A stretch of DNA of 64,000 nt from the NCBI GenBank assembly GCA_010645155.1, contig CM021317.1, positions 10,415,628-10,479,627 on the forward strand, in the 5' to 3' direction. Origin of the DNA: Tigriopus japonicus (Eukaryota; Arthropoda; Copepoda; Harpacticoida; Harpacticidae). Below are positions 1-13,100 of this stretch, piece after piece. Each line of letters starts with the position of its first letter. The first letter of the stretch is position 1. The notes under the pieces were generated by a model. It ran no database searches. It saw only the letters and a list, made by a program, of their open reading frames with translations, and was not told the origin of the DNA. The position numbers were made by a program, and so were the translations under genes.

Positions 1-1212
1 AAAAACTTTTGATGAAGAGGGAATTGCAACTCTCTTGATGAGATTAAAGGAGCGATTACTCACCGTGCAAATGAATAGAGACCAAAAATGAGGCCATAAA
101 CATTAGATGCAATAAAAATGTGGGATTTGTTAGATTTGTTTGTATCTTCTTCGCGACTTTCGCCAAAAGACAGAAAATTAGGGCTCTATAATTATCAAAA
201 AAGAGTTTAAGCAATCGAATTTTACCATGCATCTTCTTGCACAATTCTTAAATCCATTTTTTAAACCTATCTCAAATGAAAATTCCAGTCTTTTCTCATA
301 CCTTGAGTCTTGCTCAAAATGCAAGTGAATGTTAGTTTAATTTCATCACTTTTTAAGCGAGAATTTGATTACTTAACACAACCATTAACAATTTAATACG
401 GACGATAAGATTCACGAAAAATTGTGTTTTTCTTCTCTTTAATGCGCAAATGAGGTCTTACATGAACGCCTCGGGTAAAGTTGTAAATATCACTCAAATA
501 AGCCCTCATCAAACTTAAAAAGTGCTCTCAAATGTAAACCTCATTCAAATAAAGAGTTTCAAGATTTTATAAGAGCTCATAATTGAGGGAGATTCATTTC
601 TTCCGACAATACTCTTCTAACATTGGTTCATTCAAGAACCACTGAATTTCTGGAGTGGCAGGAAGACAAAGAGAATTCTGATTTGCAGTATGGTTAATTC
701 AATTGCGTTCTTCTTCAAACGAGACCTTCTCTGTTTTAAGATTATATTAATCTTAATATAAGATTAAGAAAGAGTATTTATGTATTTCAATTTACCTCTA
801 ATGACCTCTAATGGACCGTATCCAAATTTTTAATGGCTTTAAGTGCTAACAGTGCCGTTGCAGCTTGATTAAAAAAAAAAGACTTTTTTGGTCAATTTTG
901 GTCAAACAAAATTGAGCTTGCGTGTGGATTTCTGATCCAAATTTCGCTTGAAAAACTTTGACCTTGCAGGCTGAAAAAAGCGGTCTGTCCGTGAATACCC
1001 TAAGGTTTTCATTGAACTTTGAAAAGATCGAAACATTCTCAGACTTGATTGGGCTCAAAAAAAAAAAAAAATGTTCTAGTCAACATAACCATATCATTTG
1101 AAGAAGAAAGCCATTAATTTGTTCCTCCTGGATATCGTGATTTTTTTGTTAGCTTCCCAGTCCATAGAAGTTATGTGGTTCTTAGTTCGTTGTACAATAA
1201 TTTAGTGCCTAC
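1..1212. other. Non-coding stretch, probably the last intron of the glutathione synthetase gene
   Basis: No convincing coding region is visible here on either strand. The glutathione synthetase exon on the minus strand ends at a splice donor near 1213, and the missing C-terminal part (about 40 residues in the human enzyme) is not found in this stretch. The last exon therefore probably lies to the left of the window. A degenerate dispersed-repeat end occurs at about 610-730 and is described separately. Confidence 0.6.
610..730. repeat. Relic of a dispersed terminal-repeat element (family of 47199-47643)
   Basis: The bases around CACTGAATTTCTGGAGTG, followed by GGTTAATTCAATT and a C-rich end, match the reverse complement of the right end of the element at 47199-47643. 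The resemblance runs over roughly 90 bases with many differences. It is one end only, with no partner end nearby. Confidence 0.55.
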
Positions 1213-4200
1213 CCAATGACATAGCCAAAAATGCCCAATTCGCTGATGACTTCCTTCAATTCAGCTTTTTCTTGACCGGGTCGAACCACGTAGTTCATTG
1301 TTTTCGGTGGCAGGATTCGATCCATGAGGATGTATGCGTTCCTTTCCTCACTATTCTTAATCTTCTCAAGGAAAGGAGGAATATCATCGCCATAGGTATT
1401 ATTTCCACCTCCTTCACGTTGAGGCTTCAGCACGAATCTCTCCGGATTCTTCATGGCCATGGCCACAGATTTGTCTCCTTCTTCACCCTAGAAATAATTG
1501 ATGTGTCAATCACTGGGTTTTTCATTGATTGCCTCAAGAGTTCTCACCTTGTCCAAAGAATAGAGACCGGTGAAGATGGACTTGATGGTCTTGATCTTGT
1601 CCGGATCATCACAGAATCGTTCCAAAGCCCCAGGAAGAGCCAACTCTTGTTGAACCTTTTTGGTCCCAGCCAAGTGGTAATGAATACTTGGCGATTTAAT
1701 CGCCATGGAACGTTCCATCATCAAGCGGGCCTCCCATTCACGTTCAGTCGGATATTGATCCGGTGAATAGCCGCATCGGAAGTAAATCACAGCAACCTGA
1801 AATAAAATAACTTTATAAACCAGAAGTGATACAATACTGACGAGGCCAAAAAATGGTACTACAAACAATTTTCAAAACTTTTATACATTGAAAATAGAGT
1901 GGAGTATTAAATAGCCTTTTAAAAATTGTGCAAGGATGCACTTACTTCGTTTCCATCAACAAAAAGCCTCTTCTGGTCATCAAGATGGCCTTCATTGGCC
2001 ACCTCGGTAAGGGTCTTTCTTACGACGAACACATCTGGATTCATTTCTCGGATCTTAAATTCGTGGAACTTCTGGTCACAGATGTTGTAGGTCACGTCCT
2101 CAATAATAAAAAGGATGACCGCTCTAAGTGAAGATGAGTTGAAATATCCCTTAAATCATGGAAAGAGTTGAAAAGTTGGAAAGCTTACTTGGGTTGATTG
2201 TAGATTTTATGCGCTTCCAACATGCCTCCAGACAATCCAGACAAAGCATTATTCTCAGGAATGCGTTCCAGAAGGTCTTTTCGTCCAAGTTCCCCCAAGA
2301 CAAATCTAAGGGTGATGACAAATATTGACTGAAACATTTCTATTTTCTTAAAAGAGTTTGCCCACCACTCATCTACTGAAAATCAGACAATCATTTGGAC
2401 AACTACATGCATGGATTGTGTATCTTAAAAAATTGACGTGTATCTTAGAAAGAGTATTTTGAGATAAATGAGAAGGGAAAGCACGAGGTACAAAAAAGGG
2501 ACAAAGAAGATTGGAAAATTGGAAACTATACTAACTTATGGGCTTTAAAGAGGGAAGAGGTGATTCCACCAAAACTTGAGGCAATCGAATTGAACTCAAC
2601 TTGTTGAATCACGCCTCTGGCGCAGCACAAAAAGTAGTCAGACCTAAAGAGACCCAAGGAGACACTCTAGAAGGCAAAGAGAGAGAGAAAAAATAGACAC
2701 AAGAGATCTTTTGAGCATGGGCCTGTAAGGTCTGAGAAAAAGCATTTCTTCAAAGATCGCGTCAGTCACAAGGAGAAGAGCCAACACAATTGCCTCAAGA
2801 TTCTTCAAAGGGACGGCAATGACTTTGATCAGGGTTGGACACAAGCCCAATGGAAGTTCAAAAAAGTCTCAGGGACTTCTAAGCCTGAAGCGGGATAAGC
2901 AAGGTAGTCATAGCATGCTTGAATTTACTAACTATATTAGACACAACAAAGGACATGCCTCTAGTACCTGGAAATGCCCCCCAAATTGCAACACAGAGCT
3001 AGCACAAGGTGAGTAGAAAGACCAACCTATGAATGAGGCCAGAGGCCGGTCCCAGCCACCCAAACCCGGAGGCAATTGTGTTGATCTCAACTTGGTGCCA
3101 ACAACAGAAAGCTTGACCTCCACAGGGACCCACATTCAGCATAAGGTCAGATCTGAGCATACCTAAGCTCAGGGGCTATAATAAATCAATGAGAATCAAT
3201 GGCAGTCCAAAAGCTTAGCCCTTGAGAGATCAAAAACGGCTTTTTGCATTAGGTTGCGTGACAAATAAAGAGTCTGGCATTGATCGGCAACCTGTAAATT
3301 ACACAACCAGTGACCAATGTTATGTACTAGAAAGGAAACAGTTATAACAAAGATAAAAGCTCTAGTTGGAGTACGCACATGCCCATAGGGGCCAAAAGTA
3401 AAATTTTAAATTAAATCATGCTGAATGTAAGAATGTCATGAACTAATCTGGTCAATTGTTGGCACGTGAAATATACACTACAAAAATAATTTTCGTTTTC
3501 CCAAGTTTTTGCCACATTTCAAAATTAAAATCAAGTAATGATATGCCTTACAACGAAGTTAAGGCACAACTGTTCGATAGTCGGATTTTTTAGGGAAACA
3601 TTCATTTTTCATCCACCAAGGAGTTTCCAGGGACATTATTTTATTATTATTTATATTTCTTAAAGTTTAGCTAAAGAATTTGGTGGCCAAATCATTCAAG
3701 GTCTCTCAAAGAAGGGTAATTTAAGCCCACCAACAATTATCATTTGCTAACAATCCTCTCATCTGCTCCTAACAATGACGTTTAATAAATACACCTTGTT
3801 ATCTATTTTTATGAGAAAAACGTTGTTGAACTATCATACACCTACAACTAATCCTTTTGATTAAAAACAATGACTTTAATATTTTCATGATAGTGCTTCA
3901 AGTCTTGTTTAAGAAAACCGCTGTTAATTTTCGAAGCGAAAATTCATGAATCAAAACTTGACTTTAGAGATATCAATTTAATATTTTGGATTTGGACTGC
4001 AATTCAAAATAGCCTGTTACTGTTACTTATTGTTTAATTATAAATATAATGGCAAGAGGTTAGCGATGACCAACATTATGTGCATTATTTTAAGCAAATT
4101 GTTGATTATCAAGTTTGTTTTTAAACCTAACTTTGTCTATCCCCCCAAAACAAATAGAGATTGATTAGATTTGGTTCTTAACTTTTGTTTCTCAAATCCC

Positions 4201-4671
4201 GATAAAAAGGATGAGTTCCACAAAATTAGAGTAAGACAAGCATAGAACAGAACAAAGACTAACCTGAGCCACGCCTTCAGCAGAAACCGTGTTATAAATG
4301 TCCACCAAACGTCTTGTGAAATCGTCCACCTTAACGGTTTGCTCCAAAGTCGCAATCAGGAACTCCCGATCATGCGCCACTTTGTGCATCAGCTCATTCA
4401 AGATGGTCTGGAGCTGACAAGCCCGCTCAAATTCCCCCTTGGGAAAAGAAGAAGGTAGCAGGAGAAAAGGTGCAAAGTGCAAGGCATCCCGATCAAAAGC
4501 GTCCTTGCGTCTCATACAAATCCCTACAATAGGCCATGGTCCTTCCATTTCAGAGAGTCTTGAGCATGGTAATTGAGTAAACTCACCGTGCATCAAAGCA
4601 TAATCCTTGGCCTTTTCAGTGACCTCTTGTAGAAGTTTAGGCTCAATGGGTAATGGGACACAAGGATCCAT
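1213..4671 (-). CDS. GSS: Glutathione synthetase, seven exons, C-terminal exon outside the window
   Basis: This ATP-grasp enzyme joins gamma-glutamylcysteine and glycine to make glutathione in the cytosol. Exons on the minus strand: 4671-4587, 4523-4264, 3175-3027, 2305-2189, 2123-1946, 1796-1548 and 1487-1213. All joins use GT-AG sites and keep frame, giving about 437 residues so far; the human enzyme has 474. Recognised blocks in order are QDDF-like VKVDDFTRRLVDIYN, the substrate-binding RSD (here RSDLM), the metal-binding VEINTIAS, LFVDGNE, YFRCGYSP, LAGTKKVQQELALPG, the glycine-rich LKPQREGGGNN and SELGIFG. The start at 4671 gives an N-terminus collinear with the human protein. The first intron (4586-4524) is only 63 bases and contains no stop in frame. 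The final exon with the HLLRTK and GGVAAG region is not in the window. Confidence 0.95.
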
Positions 4672-7600
4672 CCTGAATCAAGTTGAAGGTGGAACTGAAC
4701 AAGAGATGAAGAAAATATATTGGAGACACAGATGTTGGCAACTTTTTGTCAGGTCTTAAAGGTTGAGGTATAAAAACCGTTTGGATGGGCTTGAAGAGGG
4801 AGGTATAGTTTGTGTTGAGGAAAGTAAGGTCTATAAAACTTTAAACAGAGAGGGTTCAAAAGTCAAACGTTAGGGGAGGACCTACTTGATTTTTGACGTG
4901 TTTGACTGCTGACTGACTGAATGAGAGGGATGTGTTCTAGTTTTAAGATAAGCAATGTTGGGATAGGTTGGGGAAAAATTGAATAACAAGTTCCGTTTAT
5001 GAACTTTGATCATGGCTGGAAAAGAGAAAATAAAGGATGACGATTCTTTAATGTTCTGTGATACTTTCTATCTCCAATAATCGTATTACAATGTTAGAAC
5101 ATTAAGCAAAAACTGATATTCTTTTAGCTTTGAAGATCCGGAAGTTGGAGAGTTGGCTCACGCAACCCCGTTTTGCAACATTCGTTGAGAGTTATCGATT
5201 TTGGACCCTTTTGGCTCCTTCTCAAGTTGTCATTTGCAGTAAAGGACCTCAATGGCGAACCTGAGCTCAAGTTGTAGATGATGAAAATAGGGCTCCATTG
5301 AATCCTGATTAAAAGATGGGTGCACTGAAATAGTGATTACGGCACCACATTTCTGCCTTCTTCCGCGTAATTTGTGCGTTGTCGTGATGTTTGACATCGA
5401 TGTATAGATCAGTGATCAATTCCCATTTGCTTTCCTTCTTTAGATTTGCTCATTATTTCTAGACGATTGTGACACATCTCAAAGTTGTTTGCAAATAAAT
5501 CTTATCCAATTTCATAACGTAATGCCATCTGAATTAATCATGAAAACCAAGTCAATCATGAGCTTGTCGCTTCATGATCCCATTGCTTCATTTGAACAAT
5601 GTCCTTTATGGCAACAGAAACATAACAACGCCTTTAATTAAAACTAAACAATTAATATTTTAGTCCCCCTCTACCAAAAGCGTTGCAAATTGTTTGAACT
5701 CGTCTCTTTCGAATTGCAAAGGTTTGGACATCTCACGGATTGAAGTTCCTTTCAACTAGACAAAGATCATAATAGGTACTTGTCTTTTTTGAGCCATAGA
5801 GTGAATGGAAGAGAAACCTATTTTGAAGATGAATGGCTGATTTTGGAATGCCTATATTTATGCTTCACTGTACTGGCGAGAAAAATGTTCACAATGTGTA
5901 ACAGCAAACGGATTCTACACGATTTGCAGGCGTTAACAATTTCGAATATGAGATTCGACACAACTACCAAACGTCTGAGGAAGTGAATTACCTCAGTTGT
6001 TTGGGAACTGGCTCTTACATGCATGACTTTTATTTCTTTTACCAAACAGTTTTTCAAACGAGCTTGATTTCATTCGTGATCTTTGTTTTCAAATGTGCAG
6101 AACTCAAAGTTTCTCAAGAATGCTCGTTTTTACTAGATATGGGACAGCTCGCTTATTCTTGAAGGTCCCAATGTGGAATGGAATAATGTCTGTCCACTAT
6201 AATTTCAGTGACAGTTATGAAACTGTTCATTCGGGTGTTTTAGGATTAAAGTCAGAACGAACAGCCTGTTCAAAATTAGAAGCCAATGGCCGCAAGTTGA
6301 GAGTCTTGAGAAAATGGCATTTTTTTTCATAACCTTCAGGGTTCGTATACACAAATTTATCAGGTTTCATTAGTGCAAACGATAAATGTTGGTCATAAAT
6401 TGATAAACTTATAATTTTATGATTATACAAACTGACTCAGTACAGTCACTGCCACAGAAGACGAAAAGGAGTTTGTGATGGCAAAATAAAATAGAAACAC
6501 CTGAAATCATCATATCAATGAATATTTCATACCTCTCGGAACATAATGGATGTGATAAAATGACGAATGCGTGTGATAATCCAATACTCTTTTACGAATC
6601 CCCAAAGCGACGTTAATGGGACTATTCGAGAGGGGAGATTGAAGATGGGGGAGGGTGAAGACTTTATTGGATGACTCATCTCCTCTTTGCATCCCATCTT
6701 CAGGCGTTTGGGCCAGGGTCTCCCCGCGGTCGTTTCCAAACAAATCAGACAGAAAATAACCTTTCACCCCTGCCTTTGTTTTCCATCTGAGATGAAAGTT
6801 ACATTTTTCAAAATTCTGGACGATCTATGCCTCGCAAGATGCCAGATGGGATCTACGCTCCGTCTCAAATCGGTGGCGCGCGCGGGAAATCGCACAACTT
6901 CAGTTTGAGCTCATCAGTAGAAACCAGTACAACTGCCGTAACAACACTCGTAAGTGAACAATCAGCTGGGTTTCAGGTTTGGTTAGAAGCTAAGGGCACA
7001 ATTAGGAGCGAGGGAAATTCCCAAGGCCTCTGTGGATAGGCTGATAGACTCTCTCCCTCCTTCCTTCCTTCCCGTTGTTCTCTTACCATAGGTTGTCAAG
7101 CCTAACATCATTCATATTGGTAGAGGTTCTTAGGTGGTTACATGTATACCAATACATGACTAGGTTCTCCTTGAACCCAGCAACATGGCGGGAGAAGCTC
7201 AGAAGCTTGGCGGTGGTTGGCAGAGGTTTTGATATCTTGGAAGGGGCCAAATCTGGCAAACAGGAAGACTGGTCGGCGCTGTCTGAGTCACCAGAGTGAT
7301 CATCACTCATCAGTCCAACGCTGTTCAGGTTTGGAGCTGGAGGGATATCCGTTGCCTCGCTTTGGAGTTGTGGGAGGAGGTCATCATCATCTCATCGCCC
7401 ACTTGTACCCAGGCAACCGACCAAAGTGCCAGAGTGTCGTCTGCTTTTCTCACTTTTTCAGGTTTGATACAGAGTGAAGTTTGGAAATTTCTCCCGATTT
7501 TCTTGGAGATCGGAAACCAACTCCATGTCATTGAGCACATCTGTTCTCTTTTGTTCGGTACTTCAAGAGGTAAATTTTCTTTTTCCGTCAACCAACGACC

Positions 7601-8856
7601 AACTTTGAGGTCTTTATTCCAGTTGAGCCTCATTTCAATGAGTTATTGGCCCTTAAATGACAGCAGTTGGAAAATACGTTCAGATTCTTTCCTTGCGTAT
7701 CTTCTGTATTTTTACAAAGTCGCCCAATTGATAACGTCGATTATTTTCCGTTTTTCCTACGTTGTGTGAAGAATGATTTTTCGTCAAATGAGAACTAGTG
7801 TTGTGGTGTAGAAGTGTGCTGTATGTTGTGGAGTGTGGTATAGAAGCTGTCATAAGTGACAAAATGTGGAAAAATAAGCAAGAAAGCCAACTGGCTGAAC
7901 CAAGTGAACGTGAACCGAGAAGAAAAGAGAGATTTCCCATCTCCTCGGCTGGTCCCCTTCACTTCTTCTCCCCGAAAGCCAAAAGCGAGGCTCCTCCTCC
8001 GGGTCCTGCTTGCAAGATGATATTGCTGAGGTTGGTTCAGCCAAGGAGAAGAAGACGAGAAGGAGGCAATTCACTTCATCTCAGCAGGCGAGGCCGACCT
8101 CAAGCCATATCCCATCCAGCCTCAACGCGATTCAGCCTCTACGTGAGCAATTCAAGAGAGAAAGAAAGAGAGAGATCAGTCAGTGGGAGGATCCGCGGGA
8201 TCCGCCGTTCCGAGCTCCACGGGAACTACAAATCCAAGGTCCATGAAATGAAATTCGAGTTTGAAATCGATGTGCAGGAGAAGATTTGAGTGGAAGACGA
8301 GAGATGAATTTGGTTGGCTCTTGATCCAATGTTGAATATGGTCACTAGAAAATTAAGCTCCCGCGGAGCGGAGGTGCTTGCCTTTTACTTCAATTCTCTG
8401 AACGTTTTTGCTCTGGAACACGCGAGGAACGAACGGGAGAAGACGAAAAGGAACAAGATGATGTAGAACTGGTCTTGGAAATGGAACAACCAGTTAGTAC
8501 CGAGGCAACTTCGCTCCAGAGAACGTTCCAAGAAAGAGAGGGAGAAGAAAAAAGTCGACGATTTTCTCGCTCTCCGTGTTTGTTGGGTCGTGGCCACGGG
8601 TGTGAATATACTCGTCCGTGTATCTTCGCAGAGTGAAGTAAAGCCAGAAGTGTATGAGTGTGTAGGTGATGTGAAGGCTTGAAAAAACATTGCTCCACTG
8701 ATGAACGGAAAAAGGTCGCCAAGACCGAAGAAGACCGATCAACGATAGACAACCTCGAGTTTTTTGCTCCTTCGGATACGGTCCTCGTCTCAGAGTCGAT
8801 AATCCACCAAAGGTAAGAAGTGTGTGGTCCCATCTGTGTGTTTCTTTCCTCGATCA
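4672..8856. other. Long region without a recognisable gene
   Basis: The stretch upstream of the glutathione synthetase start is expected to hold its promoter, but I recognise no clear core element. Between about 6500 and 8850 base composition is less AT-rich and several open frames overlap on both strands. One begins with ATG at 7310 on the minus strand and is rich in Asp and Ser (MSDDHSGDSDSADQSS). None has a recognised domain or a consistent exon chain. A possible plus-strand donor (CCAAAG/GTAAGA) lies near 8813 and might mark a 5' non-coding exon. Confidence 0.4.
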
Positions 8857-10102
8857 CTAGCTATTAAAATTGCATAAAGGGAGCTTACTGCCTTTCATAC
8901 ATGGAATTTTAAATTCTTCCAACATCTCGTTGCTTCGGACAACTTCTTTCTCCAACTGAGAAATGAAGTCCTGAAAAGTTAACAGTGGGATAAATAATTG
9001 CGGGAAAGAAAGGAGAGAGAGAGAAAGTCTCATTTCCTCTGGGGAAATTTCGAAGCACAAAAGAACCTCGAACACTTCCGTAGCCCACACACGACGCACT
9101 CCAAGGGAAATTTATCAAGTAATCTTGTTCAATATCCAATAACTCGGGCTAAGGACACGGAAATGACTGGAAAAGCAACTTCTAAGACTTCGTCGTCTAG
9201 TTGCCCTTCTTCGTGTCCTTTGCGTAGACAGTCAAGTCTCCTGACGAGTTGGATAATGATCAAAGCCAACTCAAGCTCATGTTGCGGGTTATGGGGATGC
9301 CAGTAGTGGTGGTGGTGGTGGTGCTGATTGGGGTATCGCCCAACTTTGCCCCAAGGAAGAAGGCTCCCAAATAGAAAATGTGTCGAGGAAAGAAAACTTT
9401 CCTTATCAACGCACCAGCTCCAAACCCGTTCTAAATCCCCCTTTTATCTTTGATCACGGACCGCCGCAAAAAGAAACTCTTATTATACCAAGTATAGTCG
9501 ACAAGCAAGCAAGTCTTCGACAGAAAGTGCATCTTCTAGTTGCGTTTCCAACTCGTGAAACTTGCCAATGTCCTCAAAGAACCTCTCCTTCATGAAAGCA
9601 GCCCTGAGGCTCTCAATGCGTGCAAAGAGACACTCCTTGGAGATTTCCTGACTCTTGATCGATTCCTGCAGCTCACCAAGTACAGAAATCTCTGCCAGAC
9701 AAAAAAAAACAAGACCTTTAGAAATGAGGTTCATTATGCTAAGAAAGAAATGGCTCCTAACATAAATTCTTTTATTTAAAAAACCGGGATTATTTTTAGG
9801 TAGTCAAACAGTCCTCGGCAACAACGACAGCTCCAAGTCTTTTGCTTGTCCTTTCAGTGTATGAAAGTGTCGGAAATTGTATTATGTTTGTTGACTTGGG
9901 AGGCCGTGGTCATTAGTAATTGGGTTAGTATTATTTTGTGTTTGCATCCTCCTTCATCCTTGACAGAAAGGAAGGCTTTTTCCCTTGACTAATAACCTGA
10001 TATTCTGTGAAACACATCATTAAGAACACATAAAAGATAGCTGGAAGCTTGGAGAGCTGAACAAACAGTCTCTGAGGCCGGAAACATGACCTCAAATTCC
10101 AT
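8857..10102 (-). CDS. Unrecognised coiled-coil protein, three-exon model, 3' end uncertain
   Basis: The exon model is 10102-9997, 9691-9489 and 8970-8889, with phases 1 and 0 agreeing at both joins. The acceptor before exon 2 (tttgtctggcag) and the one before exon 3 (aacttttcag) look good; the donor after exon 1 (GTTATT) is weak, so exon 1 is tentative. The product is about 130 residues and rich in Glu, Leu and Lys with heptad-like spacing, for example IESLRAAFMKERFFEDIGKF and DFISQLEKEVVRSNEMLEEF. A small coiled-coil subunit is likely. After exon 3 either a donor (A/GTAAGC) leads to an unseen exon, or reading through ends at a stop at 8857-8859. I do not recognise the family. Confidence 0.5.
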
Positions 10103-13100
10103 CTAAGCCATCAGTGTCCATGCTTCTCAGAGATCGGAATATTCTTGACCCGTTTCAAGGCAGTCTTAAGTAGCCGATAATGGTTGGTCATGGTTGGTGG
10201 TGCCAAGTTTTGATTTTCTCGGCCAAGATGGAGTGAGAAGGAGAGCTTGAGAAGTCTCGGCCCTTTAATGATGGTTATGGTATTCCTTGGATTCTTTCCC
10301 TCCAATCCCCGACTAAGCTTCTGGGAAGAGAGTCTCTGGACAGCGAAACAATTAATAATTCATGGATCCAATGCAGCATCATCCGACCATGGAGACCCTG
10401 GAACATTGGCAGATTCGGGCTGAGATTGTGAATTGGATTCCAAACCATGGAAGACAATTATGGGTTTCACCAATGAAACTGCCAATTTGGGAGCATTTCT
10501 CTTTTTGCGAAAGATTTATCGGGCTAGTTTAATGACAAATGAAAGTGTTTGGGAAGAAAGAACTCAACTCGAACTTCCATTTCCGGAAGAGTTCGAGGCA
10601 GAATTGGAGCGGTTGTCGGATGAAACTTTTGTCGATTCGTTTTCACATCATCTAGTTTCGCTAACTGCTCAGTTCATAAATAGTGCCTTCCTGAGTCGTC
10701 TTTGATTAAATAAACTTCAAACATGGTGAATATTCCAAAATCAATTTCACCCACGCAATCCTTAACTTTTGATCATTGTTCCTTTGATCATGCCTGGAAA
10801 AGGGCTTATTGAAACGGAAACGAGGTGGATCCCATTTCCAGTTGTGCAATTTGTAGTTAAAACTAGTCGTCAGTGGCACTTGTGACAGGTTCCAAACAAC
10901 CAAGAGAAGAAAGGGGAACAGTGAAAACCTGTCCCTCACTTGCCACTCGGCCAATGAAATTTTCCTGTTTACCTACCCTCTTTCCCTCTGGCATTCTAGT
11001 GACCTTTCGAATTGATCCAAAAATAGTTTCCCCCGTTTACTCACTTTCTTGGCCTCATTCGCTCCTCAAGAAACTTGCAATGGAAGAACCCGACAAGGCT
11101 TGTTTGTTGACATATGGTTTTAATTACCATCTATGAACTTTAGGCGCGTAAATGTTCGTCCTGGAATGGCGACCAAGAATTCGAGCGCTTCCATCCTGCA
11201 ATTCTGACTACAAGGGACTCGAAATTGGTAGGGAGAGTGAAGTGGAACTCTCAAGGGATTACAGAGCAACAAGAGTCGCGGAGGAGCAGCTGATGATGAA
11301 AACGAGAATTCCGAAAATTCTTTCGTGTTAAAAACGAGGTTGCCACACATCCTCTTGAACGACCAAAGTCCATTTGTGATTCATGGCTAGAGGGAATCTC
11401 CCTCGGAGCAATGAAAGAACCATATCAATCAAGATCTGGTTGTTCCAACGAAAAGGGAAAAGGAACAATTGATGTTGTTATTGTTCCATATATCATGGGA
11501 TTGACTCACATCTCTGTATACGACTCCACTGGCCTTGAAAAGAGGCTTGAGTTGAGCTAGGTTGTTCCAATGTTTTCCTAGTGATTTTGGCGACCAATTC
11601 TAAAGTAAATGTCGGATCTTCCTTGGATCTTCTTTCCTGCCTGACAGAAGTTTGATGAAAAGAGAGCCAAGGGAAGTTCAAAAATCTCTTTGAAGGCTTC
11701 CAATGTGAGTGACGACGAACGCTCTTTCGTTTTTCCCTTTGCATTTTCTGAGCCCCAAAAGAGTGTTCTTGGTGCTTCTTCTTCTTCTTTTACAACTGCT
11801 TGTTCCATAGCTACTTGTCCTTTCCTCCTTTCCTCCATCTTTGGAACAAGAACATCCAGAGCCTCTCCTGGTCTCCTAGTCATCCCTATCTGTGCGTCGA
11901 GTTAGAAGGGCAGTAAAGTGCAGCCATTCATGGATATTCACCAATCCTAAGATAGGTTTGGAAACTTTACAACACCCACTGGAAAATGAACAAAGGATTC
12001 CATTTGAGATCCAATAACTTGGCATATAATTAATGTACGTATTTCATTAGCTTTAGAAAAGGATTAATAGGGTATAATACACTTAAGAGGTGCATCTCTT
12101 TACGTTTCTATATGGACTCTGGAATTGATTTGCAACATTTGGTTCTCGAGTTATAAGTTCGAACCGAAAGACTTTGTGCGGTCGAAACATTTCTGCGAAA
12201 TAGCTAAAAAATTCAAGACTATTGAAAGACCTCAAGGCATGTAGTTCAAGAATGCAACTCTGCACGGGTAAAATATGATTTGCCCACTCAGGTCTATAAA
12301 GAAGATGGCAAATCTAGGCTAGCAGGAAAATCTCATCCACTAAATCAGTGGACCATTTTTTGGGACATGTATACAACCGTAGAGGGGACAAAGATATATA
12401 TCAAGAGACACATCAGAGCCAGGCCAATGAGCTCCAAGTGGAAAGCTGGCTAGCCAATATCACAGTAGATAGTACGTAGCTTTGAACCCTTCGAGAACTT
12501 GGAACAAAAAAATCGAGTCAGCAATTACCAATGCATCATTTTGTTGGTCCACGGATTCGATTCCACAGGGTGTGCTGAACTCTGGTCGGCCTTAAAGTGC
12601 CGGAATATTGGCAAAAGACGGCAGGACAAGAGTTGTCGTCATCATATCTCTCCCCGACCAATTGACATTCCCGTTGCCAAGTTCTTGCATACTTGGATGA
12701 AGCCTGCAATCTGGCTTGGACTCTTCTGTACGAGTGTAGATGCCAAGATGTCAACTCTGGACAAAGGTTAGAGAATCTAGCCAACAGAGCAGTAGTAGAA
12801 GTATTACTACTGCCTGTCTGACAAAAGGATGAGATATGATTATCTGGGCTGAGCAATGCCTTCTTGGAGGACAGACCGAGAACTGGGCGGATTTTCCCCT
12901 CCTTGTGTGGACATATTATGTTTTTCCGGACTCAAGGTGCTTCTGGCATATTGGAACAAGTTGGATGGAAAGAAGACAGGTCGCAAGCGGGGAAAATGGA
13001 AATGGTACACGATAATGAAAGGCTCGTTATACTATTTGGAACATCAAATATGCATATTTAATGGTTAGAAAATTGCTGACGGAGGTATTAACTAAGGTAG

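Noticed and set aside
7083..7310. Asp/Ser-rich ORF starting MSDDHSGDSDS as a gene start
   Set aside because: The ATG is real, but no donor and following exon could be found that extend the frame convincingly.
12499..12856. Overlapping ORFs on both strands
   Set aside because: The two ORFs are mutual shadows, neither with a recognised domain nor a plausible start context.
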